Shown here: one piece after another, positions 20,330-30,012 of the stretch
Layout of the letters: the number at the start of each line of letters is the position of its first letter
Position numbering within the stretch: position 1 is the first letter of the stretch
Assembly: GCF_008370045.1 (NCBI RefSeq)
Contig: NZ_VOBN01000002.1
Span: 1-64,000 of the forward strand
Direction: 5' to 3'
DNA length: 64,000 nt
DNA from: Pseudomonas sp. ANT_J12
GTDB lineage: Bacteria > Pseudomonadota > Gammaproteobacteria > Pseudomonadales > Pseudomonadaceae
The notes under the pieces: model-generated
What the model was told of the DNA's origin: nothing
What the model saw: only the letters and a program-made list of their open reading frames with translations
Database searches by the model: none
Made by a program: the position numbers and the translations under genes

Positions 20330-23300
20330 GTGACTGATTCCAAAGCGCAGCCTCTATGGCCGCAGCATTTCGACAACCACTATGGCCACCTCGCCAACAC
20401 CCTGCCCCGCTGGCTGATCGACGCCAGCCCTTCCCGCCGAGCCGCCCTGAGCGCCACGGCGCCGCAGATCCGCCAGGCCTTCAAAAACACCTCGCCTGCG
20501 CAACACCAGATTCTGAAGCGGCTGAACGCCAGCTACTGGACCGCCCAGAACAGCGTCGACCAGCGCCTGCAACAGCTGCAAGACCCGCGCGCCTTCGGCG
20601 AACCCTTGTTGCGCGACGCGTTGAAAAACCAATACGGCCTCGACCTGGACGTCAATCGCACGTTTTTGCGCCTGTACGTGCCCGCGTCGATTCCCTGGTT
20701 CCCGATCCAGTCCGGCGGTACCCGCGCCTGGACGGTGTCGCTGCTCGACGCCGCGCTGCACAACTTCGAGCCATCGGAGGCCGAAACCGATGCTTACGAG
20801 GCCAACTCCACCTACATCACCCAGCCCTCGGCGACCGGTCATTTCGAGGTGCTTGGGCACCTCAAGGATCGCCTGACGATTCCGGACTTTGTGCGCCTGT
20901 GCCGGGAACTGGATATCGGCCAGCAATATCAGGACTGGCTCGAAGACAACCTGGGGACGAGCAACCCGGTGACCCAGGCGGTGTTGCAACAGCAGGTCAA
21001 GGACAGCCACAAAGCAGCGCTGCGCCTGGCGCTGGAATTGGCGTTGATCGACGACCAGCCGTTAACACCGCACACCTATAACGCGATGCTTGGCGTGATC
21101 AATGAAGTGCCGGGCATGCTGCTCGACGGTAAACCGCTGCTGTGCCACGACCTGACGATCATGTCGGCCAGCGTGACCGGCATCCTGCTGTTCGCCCCCG
21201 ACCTGGAACTCAACCGCAGTGCGGTGCCGGTGGTGGCGTACATCCCGGATGATCCCCAGGCGCCGCTCAAGCAATACCCGTCCACCGCGCACTTCATGGC
21301 CGACCTTAGCGGCAAACTGCGCTCGCCCGACTACCAGCGGTTTTTCAGTCGTTTCATTAATCACGCGGACCGCGGGTATTTTTTCGCCGGCCTCAACCAG
21401 CGCTTGTCCCGGATCACCTGGCACCCGCACAGCGTCGGCGACCCGCAACCGACCTGGCGCGAAAGCCCGGCACCGCACAGCAACCTGCAGTTTGCCTGCC
21501 ACGCCATCAGCGGCAATCTGTGGCAACACCTGTATCAGCGCCAACTGGACAAGATCCTCAACGATGGCCGCACCCTGGCCGTCTCGACCGCCAGCAGTGA
21601 CCAAAAGCAGCGCTGGGAACGCTGGGAATCCTTTACTCACATCGCGTCTACCCTGCTGCAGATTGCCGCGTTCGTTGCGGTGCCCTTCGTGCCCTTCCTC
21701 GGCGAGTTGATGCTGGCCTACACCGTTTACCAAGTGCTCGACGAAACCTTCGAGGGCATCATCGACTGGGCGCAAGGCCTGACCGACCAAGCCTTCGAAC
21801 ACACCATGAACGTGCTGGAAACCCTGGTGCAACTGGGGATCTTCGCCGCCGGCGCCACCGTGGCGACCCAGACGTTTCGCCAGGCGTTACCCAAGGCGTG
21901 GATTGATTTCATTGACCGCTTCACACCAGTCAAATCCACTGACGGTCAAACCCGCTACTGGAACGGCGACCTGGGGCCTTACCAACGGCAAACCCCGCTG
22001 CCGAGCGGCAGCCGCCCCAATGCACAAGGGTTGCACACCCTCGGCGAGCACACCTTGCTGCCCCTGGAAGACACGCACTATCAGGTTTCCCATGACGCCA
22101 CTCGCGGCCAGTTTCGCATCGAGCATCCGACCCGACCCGAGGCCTACAAGCCGCGCCTGGAAACCAACGGCAATGGCACCTGGCACACCGAACTCGAACA
22201 GCCGCTGACCTGGGATCGCGCAACGCTGCTGCAACGCCTCGGACAGGTGGCCGACACACTCTCGGCCAGTGAACGCGAACAAGTGCTGCGAATCAGCGGC
22301 TATCACGAAAATGCCTTGCGCCGCATGCATGTCGACCATCAACCCCTGCCGCCGCTGCTGGCCGACACCCTCAAGCGCTTCAAGATCGACAAGGACCTGC
22401 AAACCTTTATCGAGCGCATCGCCAGCCAGGACCTGCGCACGTACCTCTCGGCCGACCCGCAAACCCAACTGCAATTGCTCACCGAGCAACTGCCATGGCC
22501 CCAGGGCAAAGGGCTGCGTTTGATCGACAGCAGCGGGCAAACAGCCTGGCGCAGTCACACCGGGTTGACCCAGGGCGCCCCGGTTTTTGACCTGCCGATG
22601 GGCCGTGGCGACGTGCTGGAAATGGCACTGAGTTTTCTGAACAAGGCAGAAATCAGAACCCTGTTCGAGGAGAGCTTCGGCGCCCCCGTTCTGGCGCTGG
22701 AGGCTCGCGCCGCGAACTTGCGTGCCCGCCTCGCGCGCATCGTGCAGGAACGGCGCGGCACCTTGTTCGAGTCCCGTTATCGCGCGCTGGAGCGCAACGT
22801 CGAGCCCCGGGCGCGGCGTCTGATGGACGAGGTTCGGGGCCTGCCGGCCAGTGTCGCCGAGGAACTGCTCAACAGCGCCAGCGGCAAAGACCTGCAACTA
22901 CTGGAACAAGGCACGCTCAGCCGCGAGCTTCAAGAGCGGGCACGCTGGGCCCAGGAACACGTGCGAGCGGTGCGCGCCCGGGAAAGCCTGGAACTGTCCT
23001 CGCCGGACAACCCTGACACCGCTCGACTGGCCTTGCATTCATTGCCACGGCTGCCGGGTTGGTCGGGCCAGGTTCGCCTCGAGGTCACGCGCTACTCGTT
23101 CAGCGGCGAACGCCTCGACAGCATCGGCATGCCACAGGCCCCTGAGCGCAAAGTGCTGGTGCAACTGGAAGAAGGCGGTTACCAGGCCTACGACGAACGC
23201 GGCGAGGCACTGGCCAACCGCGAGGATTTCTACAGCAGCGTGCTGTGGGCGCTGCCGGACAGCGAACGCCAGCGACTGCAACTGCGCACCGGCCAGGGCC

Positions 23301-25366
23301 CACGGCTCAAGCAACTGGTGCGCGAACATGCGCTGGATCATGAGGCCTTGCAGAAAGTCTTATCCCCGCACCCGCTGCGCAAACCGCATTACGACCCGCA
23401 CACCATGCGCCTGCCCGGCGGCATGGAGGGCTACCATCACCTGCAACCCGGAGCGCCTTCGCTGCAGGATCGGGTCCGCGAACTTTACCCGGCGTTTATT
23501 CCTGAAGAGGTCGACGCCTACGTGCAGGCCTTGCAGCAGCATCCCGATGGCGGCTGGATGGAACTGTCGCGGCGCTACCACGAATACAGGACGCTCCATG
23601 ACGAACTGCACCTCTGGACCCTGGCCACCCCCTATTTCGACCAGCAAACCGGGGCCAGGCTCAGCATCGCCCAGCGCCTGGACGCCCTGCAAAACCGCAG
23701 GTTGCTGATGGAAGAATTGCAGCGTTGCTGGCGTCGGCAAACGGCCCTGAATGACGGCGACCTGGACGCAGGCGATCGCGGCTACATGTTCCGGTGCACC
23801 CGCCCGATCATCGGCGAACTGCCGGAGTTGCACGCCGACTTCAGCCACGTGTCGTTCCTGATTCTGGAGGGCCATCCGAACACCCGGGGCGGCGCAGCGT
23901 TTCTCAGTCACTTCACCGGCCTGGAACGCATCGAGGTTCGAAACCTGCCCCTGGCCACGTTCCCGGAATCCATCGCCCACCTGCCGAACCTGACCCAAAT
24001 AGTGCTCAGCAACTGCGGCATCACCCTGACTGCCCAGACCCAAGCCACCCTCGGCTCGTTGAGTCGGCTCAAGGTGCTGGACCTGTCGAAAAACCCGCTG
24101 GGTCTGATCGTCAGCCCCCAGGCCATGACCTACCTGAGCTATTTCGACCTTGGCGACACTGGCCTGACCCAACTGCCGCCCGGTCTGCTGAGCCTGGAGC
24201 ATCTCAATGGCGTCATCCTGCCGGACAACCAGATGACCGAACTGCCCCTTGAACTGTTCGACTTGCCCGCCAGCCAAGCCAGGGGCTTTGACCTCGGCGG
24301 CAACCCCTACGACGCCCAGACCCGGGATCGCGTGAAAGCCTATTTTCAAGCGAAGAACGAAGATTGGGGGATCTACGCCCCGCAAGCCGATCTGGAGCGC
24401 GCCGCCAACCTGTATCCGAAACTGGATCGCGAGATGGCCAGCGACTTCGTCTACCGACTGCCGGGCACGCTGGAGCAAGGACGTGTCGAACTCACACGCC
24501 TGGAAGCCGAGTACGACACGCTGACGACGGCGCTCGCCATCTGGACTGCCGACCTTCCCGCCGTCCACCCTGTCACTGGCCAACCCCTGACTGCGCAAGA
24601 AGAGCTGATCGAACACAGCACCCGTGACGACCTCAAGCGCATGATCGAGAAAGGCTGGCGCAAGGAGACGGAGCTGGATGATTTCAACGAAACCCTGGAA
24701 GCCTCCTATGAACTGGCCCTGGACTACGTGGTCATCGGCCAACTGCCGACACTGACCGCCGACTTCAGCCACGTGTCGCACCTCTACCTGCACAGCATGG
24801 ATGGCGTGACCTCGGTCGGCGATGGTTTCCTGCGCTGCTTCCCCAATCTCGAAGGCTTGACCATTCGTGACTACCGATTGGGGGAGCTTCCGCAATCGGT
24901 GTTCCACATAGGCGCGCTCAAATCACTGGTCCTGCCGGATTGCGAAATCACTTTGACGGCCGACACGGTCCACGCGCTGGCGGGCATGGAGCACCTGGAT
25001 TTCCTCGACCTGGGTGGCAACCCGCTGATGCTCGCCCCGGACGTCAGCCATATGCCTCAAATGGCCACGTTGATTCTCGATCACACGCAGATCACCGAAT
25101 TACCCCCGGGCCTGCTGAACCTCACCGAGCTCGACATTGCCAACCTGAGCGACAACCGGATCGTCGAGCTACCCCACGCCATTCTGGAGACGCCGGTGGA
25201 GCTCGCTGAAAGAATCAACTTGCGCGGCAATCCGCTTTCCGAGCAGAGCCTGCAACTGCTGCTGGCTTACTTCAAGAACACCCACTGCGACTTCGGCGTG
25301 GAAGAGGTTATCCAACTGGCTGAATTGGAGGTGTCGGACTCGGAGGAATCGACGGTGGAAGACTGA
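20330..25366 (+). CDS. Giant leucine-rich-repeat toxin-like protein (DUF6543 type)
   Basis: A 1678-residue protein starting with GTG (AGGGA ten bases before). The first about 550 residues resemble the dermonecrotic-toxin-like DUF6543 region of Pseudomonas effectors; two hydrophobic segments (about 442-472 and 495-520) could insert in membranes. Residues about 560-1150 are helical and Gln/Leu/Arg-rich. Two leucine-rich-repeat blocks follow (about 1159-1335 and 1466-1650), each opened by a copy of a unit with ADFSHVS and closed by a short helical cap. Related proteins normally continue into a NEL E3 ubiquitin-ligase domain with a catalytic Cys; here the frame ends in an acidic tail right after the second block. 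It has no signal peptide. It is inserted between argR and aruC. An effector or toxin role is inferred; the export route is unknown. Confidence 0.8.
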   Translation: MTDSKAQPLWPQHFDNHYGHLANTLPRWLIDASPSRRAALSATAPQIRQAFKNTSPAQHQILKRLNASYWTAQNSVDQRLQQLQDPRAFGEPLLRDALKNQYGLDLDVNRTFLRLYVPASIPWFPIQSGGTRAWTVSLLDAALHNFEPSEAETDAYEANSTYITQPSATGHFEVLGHLKDRLTIPDFVRLCRELDIGQQYQDWLEDNLGTSNPVTQAVLQQQVKDSHKAALRLALELALIDDQPLTPHTYNAMLGVINEVPGMLLDGKPLLCHDLTIMSASVTGILLFAPDLELNRSAVPVVAYIPDDPQAPLKQYPSTAHFMADLSGKLRSPDYQRFFSRFINHADRGYFFAGLNQRLSRITWHPHSVGDPQPTWRESPAPHSNLQFACHAISGNLWQHLYQRQLDKILNDGRTLAVSTASSDQKQRWERWESFTHIASTLLQIAAFVAVPFVPFLGELMLAYTVYQVLDETFEGIIDWAQGLTDQAFEHTMNVLETLVQLGIFAAGATVATQTFRQALPKAWIDFIDRFTPVKSTDGQTRYWNGDLGPYQRQTPLPSGSRPNAQGLHTLGEHTLLPLEDTHYQVSHDATRGQFRIEHPTRPEAYKPRLETNGNGTWHTELEQPLTWDRATLLQRLGQVADTLSASEREQVLRISGYHENALRRMHVDHQPLPPLLADTLKRFKIDKDLQTFIERIASQDLRTYLSADPQTQLQLLTEQLPWPQGKGLRLIDSSGQTAWRSHTGLTQGAPVFDLPMGRGDVLEMALSFLNKAEIRTLFEESFGAPVLALEARAANLRARLARIVQERRGTLFESRYRALERNVEPRARRLMDEVRGLPASVAEELLNSASGKDLQLLEQGTLSRELQERARWAQEHVRAVRARESLELSSPDNPDTARLALHSLPRLPGWSGQVRLEVTRYSFSGERLDSIGMPQAPERKVLVQLEEGGYQAYDERGEALANREDFYSSVLWALPDSERQRLQLRTGQGPRLKQLVREHALDHEALQKVLSPHPLRKPHYDPHTMRLPGGMEGYHHLQPGAPSLQDRVRELYPAFIPEEVDAYVQALQQHPDGGWMELSRRYHEYRTLHDELHLWTLATPYFDQQTGARLSIAQRLDALQNRRLLMEELQRCWRRQTALNDGDLDAGDRGYMFRCTRPIIGELPELHADFSHVSFLILEGHPNTRGGAAFLSHFTGLERIEVRNLPLATFPESIAHLPNLTQIVLSNCGITLTAQTQATLGSLSRLKVLDLSKNPLGLIVSPQAMTYLSYFDLGDTGLTQLPPGLLSLEHLNGVILPDNQMTELPLELFDLPASQARGFDLGGNPYDAQTRDRVKAYFQAKNEDWGIYAPQADLERAANLYPKLDREMASDFVYRLPGTLEQGRVELTRLEAEYDTLTTALAIWTADLPAVHPVTGQPLTAQEELIEHSTRDDLKRMIEKGWRKETELDDFNETLEASYELALDYVVIGQLPTLTADFSHVSHLYLHSMDGVTSVGDGFLRCFPNLEGLTIRDYRLGELPQSVFHIGALKSLVLPDCEITLTADTVHALAGMEHLDFLDLGGNPLMLAPDVSHMPQMATLILDHTQITELPPGLLNLTELDIANLSDNRIVELPHAILETPVELAERINLRGNPLSEQSLQLLLAYFKNTHCDFGVEEVIQLAELEVSDSEESTVED

Positions 25367-25403
25367 ATCGCGGCGCCAGCCCTGCTGGCGCACATCGACC
25401 GAA

Positions 25404-26384
25404 TCAACCGCGCTCGGAAGGCACCGAGGACAATTCGAACGGACTGCTGCTGCGCCGCTGGTTGCGATCTTCCCGCGGCGTGGCGCCGAAGAAATTGCGG
25501 TAGGCGCTGGAGAAGTGCGGCCCCGAAGAGAAGCCACACGACAGGCCGATCTGGATGATCGACTTGCTGGTTTGCATCAACATCTGCCGGGCCTTGTTCA
25601 GGCGCAGTTCCAGGTAGTACTGGCTCGGCACGCGGTTGAGGTATTGCTTGAAGATCCGCTCCAACTGCCGGCGGGACACGCACACGTGCTGGGCGATTTC
25701 GTCGGTGGTCAGGGGCTCTTCGATGTTGGCTTCCATCAGCAACACCGCTTGGGTGAGCTTCGGATGGCTGGAGCCGAGACGGTTTTGCAGGGGAATGCGC
25801 TGGCGTTCGCCACCCTCGCGGATGCGTTCGACCACCAGTTCTTCCGACACCGCACCGGCCAGTTCGGCGCCATGGTCACGGGCCAGTACCGCCAGCAGCA
25901 AGTCGAGCACCGACAGGCCACCGCACGCGGTGAGGCGATCGCGATCCCAGTCGAACAAATGACTGGTGGCGATGACTTTCGGGAAGCGTTCGGCGAAATC
26001 GTCCTGCCAGCGCCAGTGCACGGCGGCGCGATAACCGTCGAGCAAACCGAGCTGCGCCAACGGGTAGACCCCGGCGGACAAACCACCGATCACACAACCG
26101 GCGCGCACCAGTTGTTTCAGCGAACTGCTGAGGGCTGGCGCGAGTGCGGTCGGCGGCTCATCGGCGAGCAAAAACAGTTTCTGGAAGTTTTCGAGCTTGC
26201 CGGCCCAGGGCTCACCGGGCAATTGCCAGGCACCTTCGGTCGGCGGTTCGGCCTGCAAGAACGACAGTTCGTAGACAACGTCCGGATGCACACGCTGGGC
26301 AACACGCAAGGCCTCCTCAGCCAGCGCAAGCGTCAGAGCTTTAGTGCTGGGCCAAATCAGGAAACCAATTCGATGGGCAGTCAT
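25404..26384 (-). CDS. argR: Arginine regulator ArgR (AraC/GlxA type)
   Basis: A 326-residue regulator with an N-terminal DJ-1/PfpI-like GATase1 domain (MTAHRIGFLIWPSTKALTLA to about residue 185, no catalytic Cys expected) and a C-terminal AraC helix-turn-helix (ANIEEPLTTDEIAQHVCVSR, QIGLSCGFSSGPHFSSAYRN). In P. aeruginosa it activates aru and aot operons and represses arginine biosynthesis in response to arginine. The start at 26384 gives family length; the 56 open codons upstream overlap repeat DNA. It is the last gene of the aot operon. Confidence 0.95.
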   Translation of the reverse strand: MTAHRIGFLIWPSTKALTLALAEEALRVAQRVHPDVVYELSFLQAEPPTEGAWQLPGEPWAGKLENFQKLFLLADEPPTALAPALSSSLKQLVRAGCVIGGLSAGVYPLAQLGLLDGYRAAVHWRWQDDFAERFPKVIATSHLFDWDRDRLTACGGLSVLDLLLAVLARDHGAELAGAVSEELVVERIREGGERQRIPLQNRLGSSHPKLTQAVLLMEANIEEPLTTDEIAQHVCVSRRQLERIFKQYLNRVPSQYYLELRLNKARQMLMQTSKSIIQIGLSCGFSSGPHFSSAYRNFFGATPREDRNQRRSSSPFELSSVPSERG

Positions 26385-26469
26385 GGCGGGCAATCCGAAA
26401 CGAAAACAGTGATGAAGGCATGGGCCAATGCTAGCCCGTAAATGAACGCAAATCTCAAAACCAACAGCG

Positions 26470-26572
26470 ATCCCTGTAGGAGCGAGGCTTGCCCGCGAAG
26501 GCGGTGTGTCATTCACAAATGATGTCGACTGACACGGCCTCTTCGCGGGCAAGCCTCGCTCCTACAGGGATC
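26470..26572. repeat. REPIN between aotP and argR
   Basis: GATCCCTGTAGGAGCGAGG at the left and CCTCGCTCCTACAGGGATC at the right are exact inverse copies; with TTGCCCGCGAAG and CTTCGCGGGCAA inside they form two facing REPs about 45 bp apart. It sits inside the aotJQMOP-argR transcript and could lower argR expression relative to the transporter. Confidence 0.92.
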
Positions 26573-26630
26573 CAGGCCAGCCTTTAGGTCGCGAAGCATG
26601 CACTATCCCGGTGCACAACGGGAGCCCGGT

Positions 26631-27395
26631 TTACTTCAGGCTACCCGAGAGGAATTGTTGCAAGCGTTCGGACTGTGGATTGACCAGCACTTCACGCGGG
26701 TTGCCGCTCTCTTCAACCACACCTTTGTGCAGGAACACCAACTGGTTCGACACTTCACGGGCGAAGCCCATTTCGTGGGTCACCACCACCATGGTCCGGC
26801 CTTCCAGCGCCAGGGCCTGCATGACTTTGAGCACGTCGCCGACCAGTTCCGGGTCCAGAGCCGAAGTCGGTTCGTCGAACAGCATCACTTCAGGCTCCAT
26901 CGCCAGTGCACGGGCAATTGCCACGCGCTGCTGCTCGCCGCCGGACATATGGCCCGGGTAAGCGTCTTTACGATGAGCCACGCCAACCTTATTCAGGTAG
27001 TGCTCGGCTTTCTCGCGCGCTTCGGCCTTGGTCATGCCGAGCACGTGGACCGGCGCTTCCATGATGTTTTCCAGCGCGGTCATGTGCGACCACAGGTTGA
27101 AATGCTGGAACACCATCGACAGGCGCGAACGCATGCGTTGCAGCTGTTTCGGGTCGGCGGCCTTCAGCGCGCCGTCCTTGTTCGAAACCAGTTTCAGCTC
27201 TTCGTTGTTGAGCAGGATCTTGCCCGCGTGCGGCTGCTCGAGCAGGTTGATGCAGCGCAGGAAAGTACTTTTGCCGGAGCCACTGGAGCCGATGATGCTG
27301 ATCACATCGCCAGCCGCCGCTTTCAGGGACACGCCCTTGAGCACTTCGTGACTGCCATAGCGTTTATGCAGGTCTTGGACTTCAAGTTTGTACAT
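26631..27395 (-). CDS. aotP: Arginine/ornithine ABC transporter ATPase AotP
   Basis: A 254-residue ATPase energising basic amino acid import at the inner membrane. Walker A GSSGSGKST (about residue 37), Q-loop VFQHFNLW, signature MSGGEQQRVAIARAL, Walker B VMLFDEPTSALDP and switch His in VVVTHEMGFA are all intact. The start MYKLEVQDLHKRYG at 27395 is preferred over five additional codons. It works with AotQ and AotM permeases and the binding protein AotJ, all in this operon. Confidence 0.95.
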   Translation of the reverse strand: MYKLEVQDLHKRYGSHEVLKGVSLKAAAGDVISIIGSSGSGKSTFLRCINLLEQPHAGKILLNNEELKLVSNKDGALKAADPKQLQRMRSRLSMVFQHFNLWSHMTALENIMEAPVHVLGMTKAEAREKAEHYLNKVGVAHRKDAYPGHMSGGEQQRVAIARALAMEPEVMLFDEPTSALDPELVGDVLKVMQALALEGRTMVVVTHEMGFAREVSNQLVFLHKGVVEESGNPREVLVNPQSERLQQFLSGSLK

Positions 27396-27422
27396 GCGGT
27401 CGGTTCTCACAAAAACAGTCAG

Positions 27423-28535
27423 TCAGTCGTTGAGCAAGCGCCCGTGACGCAGCGCTTCGCGCCCCGCCACCTTGGCCAGCCAGAAACCGGGTTGGGCATA
27501 ACGTAGCCGTTCAATGGCAAACAGCACCCCGGACGTACCAGCACACACCGTGCTGACCCGATCCGCCAACGGATCGATCACTTCGAAAATCTCATCGCCG
27601 GCTTCAATCCATTCACCGGGTTTACGCAGGAAACTCACCACACCGGGGTGCGGCGCGAACAGCAATTCAGTGCCTTCGAACGGCATGCCTTCGCAGGCTT
27701 CGTGCGCCGGTTTCGGCCATTCGCCGCTGATCAGGCCTTGCTCGGCGAGGAACGCCAAAATGCCTTCGGCGTGGAACTCGGCTTGCGGGCGACCGGTGTC
27801 AGCCTGCCCGCCCAGCTCGATGGTGGTCGCCAGGCACGCCAGAGGGATCTGCGCGTCCGGGAACAGCCGCGACAGACGCAGCCATGACAGCGAACAGGCT
27901 TCATCAAAGGAGCTGCCGCCGGAATCTTCCGCCAGCAAACCCACCTTCACGTCCAGATGCGCAGCCAGCGAACGCCATTGCGGCCAATGCTGCGGCAAGG
28001 CGTACATATGCAGCGCCGCTTCGGCATCGCAATGCAAATCCAGCACCACGTCGGCGGTGCAGGCATGGCTGAGCAAGATGCGCTGCATGCCTTGCAACTG
28101 GCTGGCGGCGGGTGGCAATGCGGCCAAGGTGTCGCTCATGGCCTGGCGGATCAAACGGATATTGGCGTGGGGATCATCCCCCAGGCGCCCGTCCACCGCA
28201 GCGGCCACGGGGGCGCTGAGTTCGACGAAATCGCGGTTGAAGTTCTTGCCGCTGCCCGCGTCGAAACGCCCTTGATGGTTGCCTTGCAACAGTTGACCGA
28301 GGCCCAGTGGGTTGGCCACCGGCACCAGTTCGATCACGCCGTTGAGCAAGCCTTGGGCTTCGAGCTCACCTAAACGCTTTTTCAGCTCCCACGCGGTGCG
28401 CATGCCCGGCAGTTCATCGGCATGCAGACTGGCCTGGATGTAGGCCTTGCGCTCGCCAGTGCCGAAACGGAACACCGAAATCTGGCGTTCGCTGCCCAGG
28501 TGACTCCACGGCAATGAATGATCGATGCGTTCCAT
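27423..28535 (-). CDS. aotO: AotO, succinylglutamate desuccinylase/aspartoacylase family
   Basis: A 370-residue protein of the AstE/AspA metallopeptidase-like fold. Zinc ligands can be read in ASLHADELPGM (His, Glu near residue 40) and LDLHCDAEAALHMY (His near 165); the C-terminal half has a beta-rich domain with HPGVVSFLRKPGEWIEAGD like a biotinyl-carrier-type module. The role in arginine uptake is unknown, and in P. aeruginosa it is described as not needed for transport. It starts one base before the aotM stop. Confidence 0.93.
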   Translation of the reverse strand: MERIDHSLPWSHLGSERQISVFRFGTGERKAYIQASLHADELPGMRTAWELKKRLGELEAQGLLNGVIELVPVANPLGLGQLLQGNHQGRFDAGSGKNFNRDFVELSAPVAAAVDGRLGDDPHANIRLIRQAMSDTLAALPPAASQLQGMQRILLSHACTADVVLDLHCDAEAALHMYALPQHWPQWRSLAAHLDVKVGLLAEDSGGSSFDEACSLSWLRLSRLFPDAQIPLACLATTIELGGQADTGRPQAEFHAEGILAFLAEQGLISGEWPKPAHEACEGMPFEGTELLFAPHPGVVSFLRKPGEWIEAGDEIFEVIDPLADRVSTVCAGTSGVLFAIERLRYAQPGFWLAKVAGREALRHGRLLND

Positions 28536-28536
28536 A

Positions 28537-29235
28537 TCAGTGCTTCCGCGGGGCCATGTAGCCCAGCCAGCGGCGCTCGGCCAGTTTGAAGATCTTCACC
28601 AGGATGAAGGTCAGGCACAGGTAGAACACGCCGGCGGTGATGTACGCCTCGAACGGCAAGTAGAACTGGGCGTTGACCGTGCGCGCGGCACCGGTGATGT
28701 CGATCAGGGTCACGATGGACGCCAGACTGGTGGTCTGCAGCATCATGATCACTTCGTTGCTGTACTGCGGCAGCGCCCGGCGCAAGGCCGACGGCAGCAG
28801 GATGCGCTTGTACATCTTGTAGCGGGACATGCCCATGGCCTTGGCCGCTTCGATCTCGCCGTTCGGCGTGGCCCGCAGGCTGCCGGCGATGATTTCCGCG
28901 GTGTAGGCGCTGGTGTTGATCGCAAAGGCCAGGCACGCACAGAACGTCGCGCTGGACAGCCACGGCCACATGAAGCTCTCACGTACGGCTTCGAACTGCG
29001 CCAGGCCGTAGTAGATCAGGAACAGTTGCACCAGCATCGGCGTGCCGCGGATCACGTAGGTGAACAGCCAGGCACTCATGTTGACGACGGAGTTCTTGGA
29101 CACGCGCATCAGCCCCAGCGGCAACGCCGCCAACAGACCGAAAAACAGCGACAGCGCGAGCAACTTGAGGGTGGTCACCAGGCCGCCGAAGTACAGCGGC
29201 AGGGCCTCCCAAATGACGTTGTAGTCGAAGATCAT
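28537..29235 (-). CDS. aotM: Arginine/ornithine ABC transporter permease AotM
   Basis: A 232-residue inner-membrane permease of the HisM type with about five helices. The EAA loop, which docks the ATPase, reads GEIEAAKAMGMSRYKMYKRI with LPSALRRALP following. Its start overlaps the aotQ stop by four bases (ATGA-type), which indicates coupled translation. Confidence 0.95.
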   Translation of the reverse strand: MIFDYNVIWEALPLYFGGLVTTLKLLALSLFFGLLAALPLGLMRVSKNSVVNMSAWLFTYVIRGTPMLVQLFLIYYGLAQFEAVRESFMWPWLSSATFCACLAFAINTSAYTAEIIAGSLRATPNGEIEAAKAMGMSRYKMYKRILLPSALRRALPQYSNEVIMMLQTTSLASIVTLIDITGAARTVNAQFYLPFEAYITAGVFYLCLTFILVKIFKLAERRWLGYMAPRKH

Positions 29236-29921
29236 AGATCAGCCGCCCTTACGCCTACCGAGTAGCGCTTCTCAAGGTGACGCAATGCCAGCAACGAGAC
29301 ACTGGTGATCACCAGGTACATCGCCGCCACTGCGAGGAAGAAGGTGAAAGGTTCGCGGGTGGCATCGGCCGCCTGCTTGGCCTTGAACATCATGTCTTGC
29401 AGACCGACCACCGAAATCAGCGCGGTGGCCTTGGTCAGTACCAGCCAGTTGTTGGTGAACCCCGGAATCGCCAGGCGAATCATCTGCGGCACCAACACCC
29501 GGAAGAACACCTGAAAACTGCTCATGCCGTAGGCCATGCCCGCTTCTGCCTGACCTTTCGGGATCGCCATGAAGGCGCCACGGAAGGTTTCCGACAGGTA
29601 CGCACCGAAGATGAAGCCCAGGGTGCCGATACCGGCGGCCAATGGGTTCAGGTCGATGTAGTCGTCAAAGCCGAGCATCGGTGCGACGCGGTTGAGCAGG
29701 TCCTGACCACCGTAGAAAATCAGCAGGATCAGCACCAGATCGGGAATCCCGCGGATCACCGTGGAATACAGGTCGCCCAGCCAGGCCAGCCAGCGGATCG
29801 GGGACAGACGCAGCGAAACGCCGATCAAGCCCAGAACAATGGCCAGGACCATGGACGACAAGGCGAGCTGAAGCGTCAGCCATGCGCCATCGAGGATGAC
29901 AGCCCCGTAGCCTTTCAACAT
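29232..29921 (-). CDS. aotQ: Arginine/ornithine ABC transporter permease AotQ
   Basis: A 229-residue permease of the HisQ type. Residues about 9-37 form the first long hydrophobic segment; the EAA loop is GQAEAGMAYGMSSFQVFFRV followed by LVPQMIRLAIPGF. It forms the heterodimeric membrane pore with AotM. It is preceded by a transcription attenuator-like hairpin after aotJ. Confidence 0.95.
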   Translation of the reverse strand: MLKGYGAVILDGAWLTLQLALSSMVLAIVLGLIGVSLRLSPIRWLAWLGDLYSTVIRGIPDLVLILLIFYGGQDLLNRVAPMLGFDDYIDLNPLAAGIGTLGFIFGAYLSETFRGAFMAIPKGQAEAGMAYGMSSFQVFFRVLVPQMIRLAIPGFTNNWLVLTKATALISVVGLQDMMFKAKQAADATREPFTFFLAVAAMYLVITSVSLLALRHLEKRYSVGVRAADL

Positions 29922-29946
29922 GATTCAGGTCCTCGAAAGTTGGGAT

Positions 29947-29991
29947 GAAAAAATGGCGCAAACCTCAGAGATCCTGTTGCTTGCGCCATTT
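29947..29991 (-). terminator. Hairpin with T run between aotJ and aotQ
   Basis: On the minus strand AAATGGCGCAA and TTGCGCCATTT form an 11-bp stem with a 19-nt loop, followed directly by TTT. It lies 22 bp after the aotJ stop codon. Such partial terminators usually let the binding protein be made in excess over the permeases. Confidence 0.8.
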
Positions 29992-30012
29992 CGGACTTGT
30001 CGCTCGGACGTG

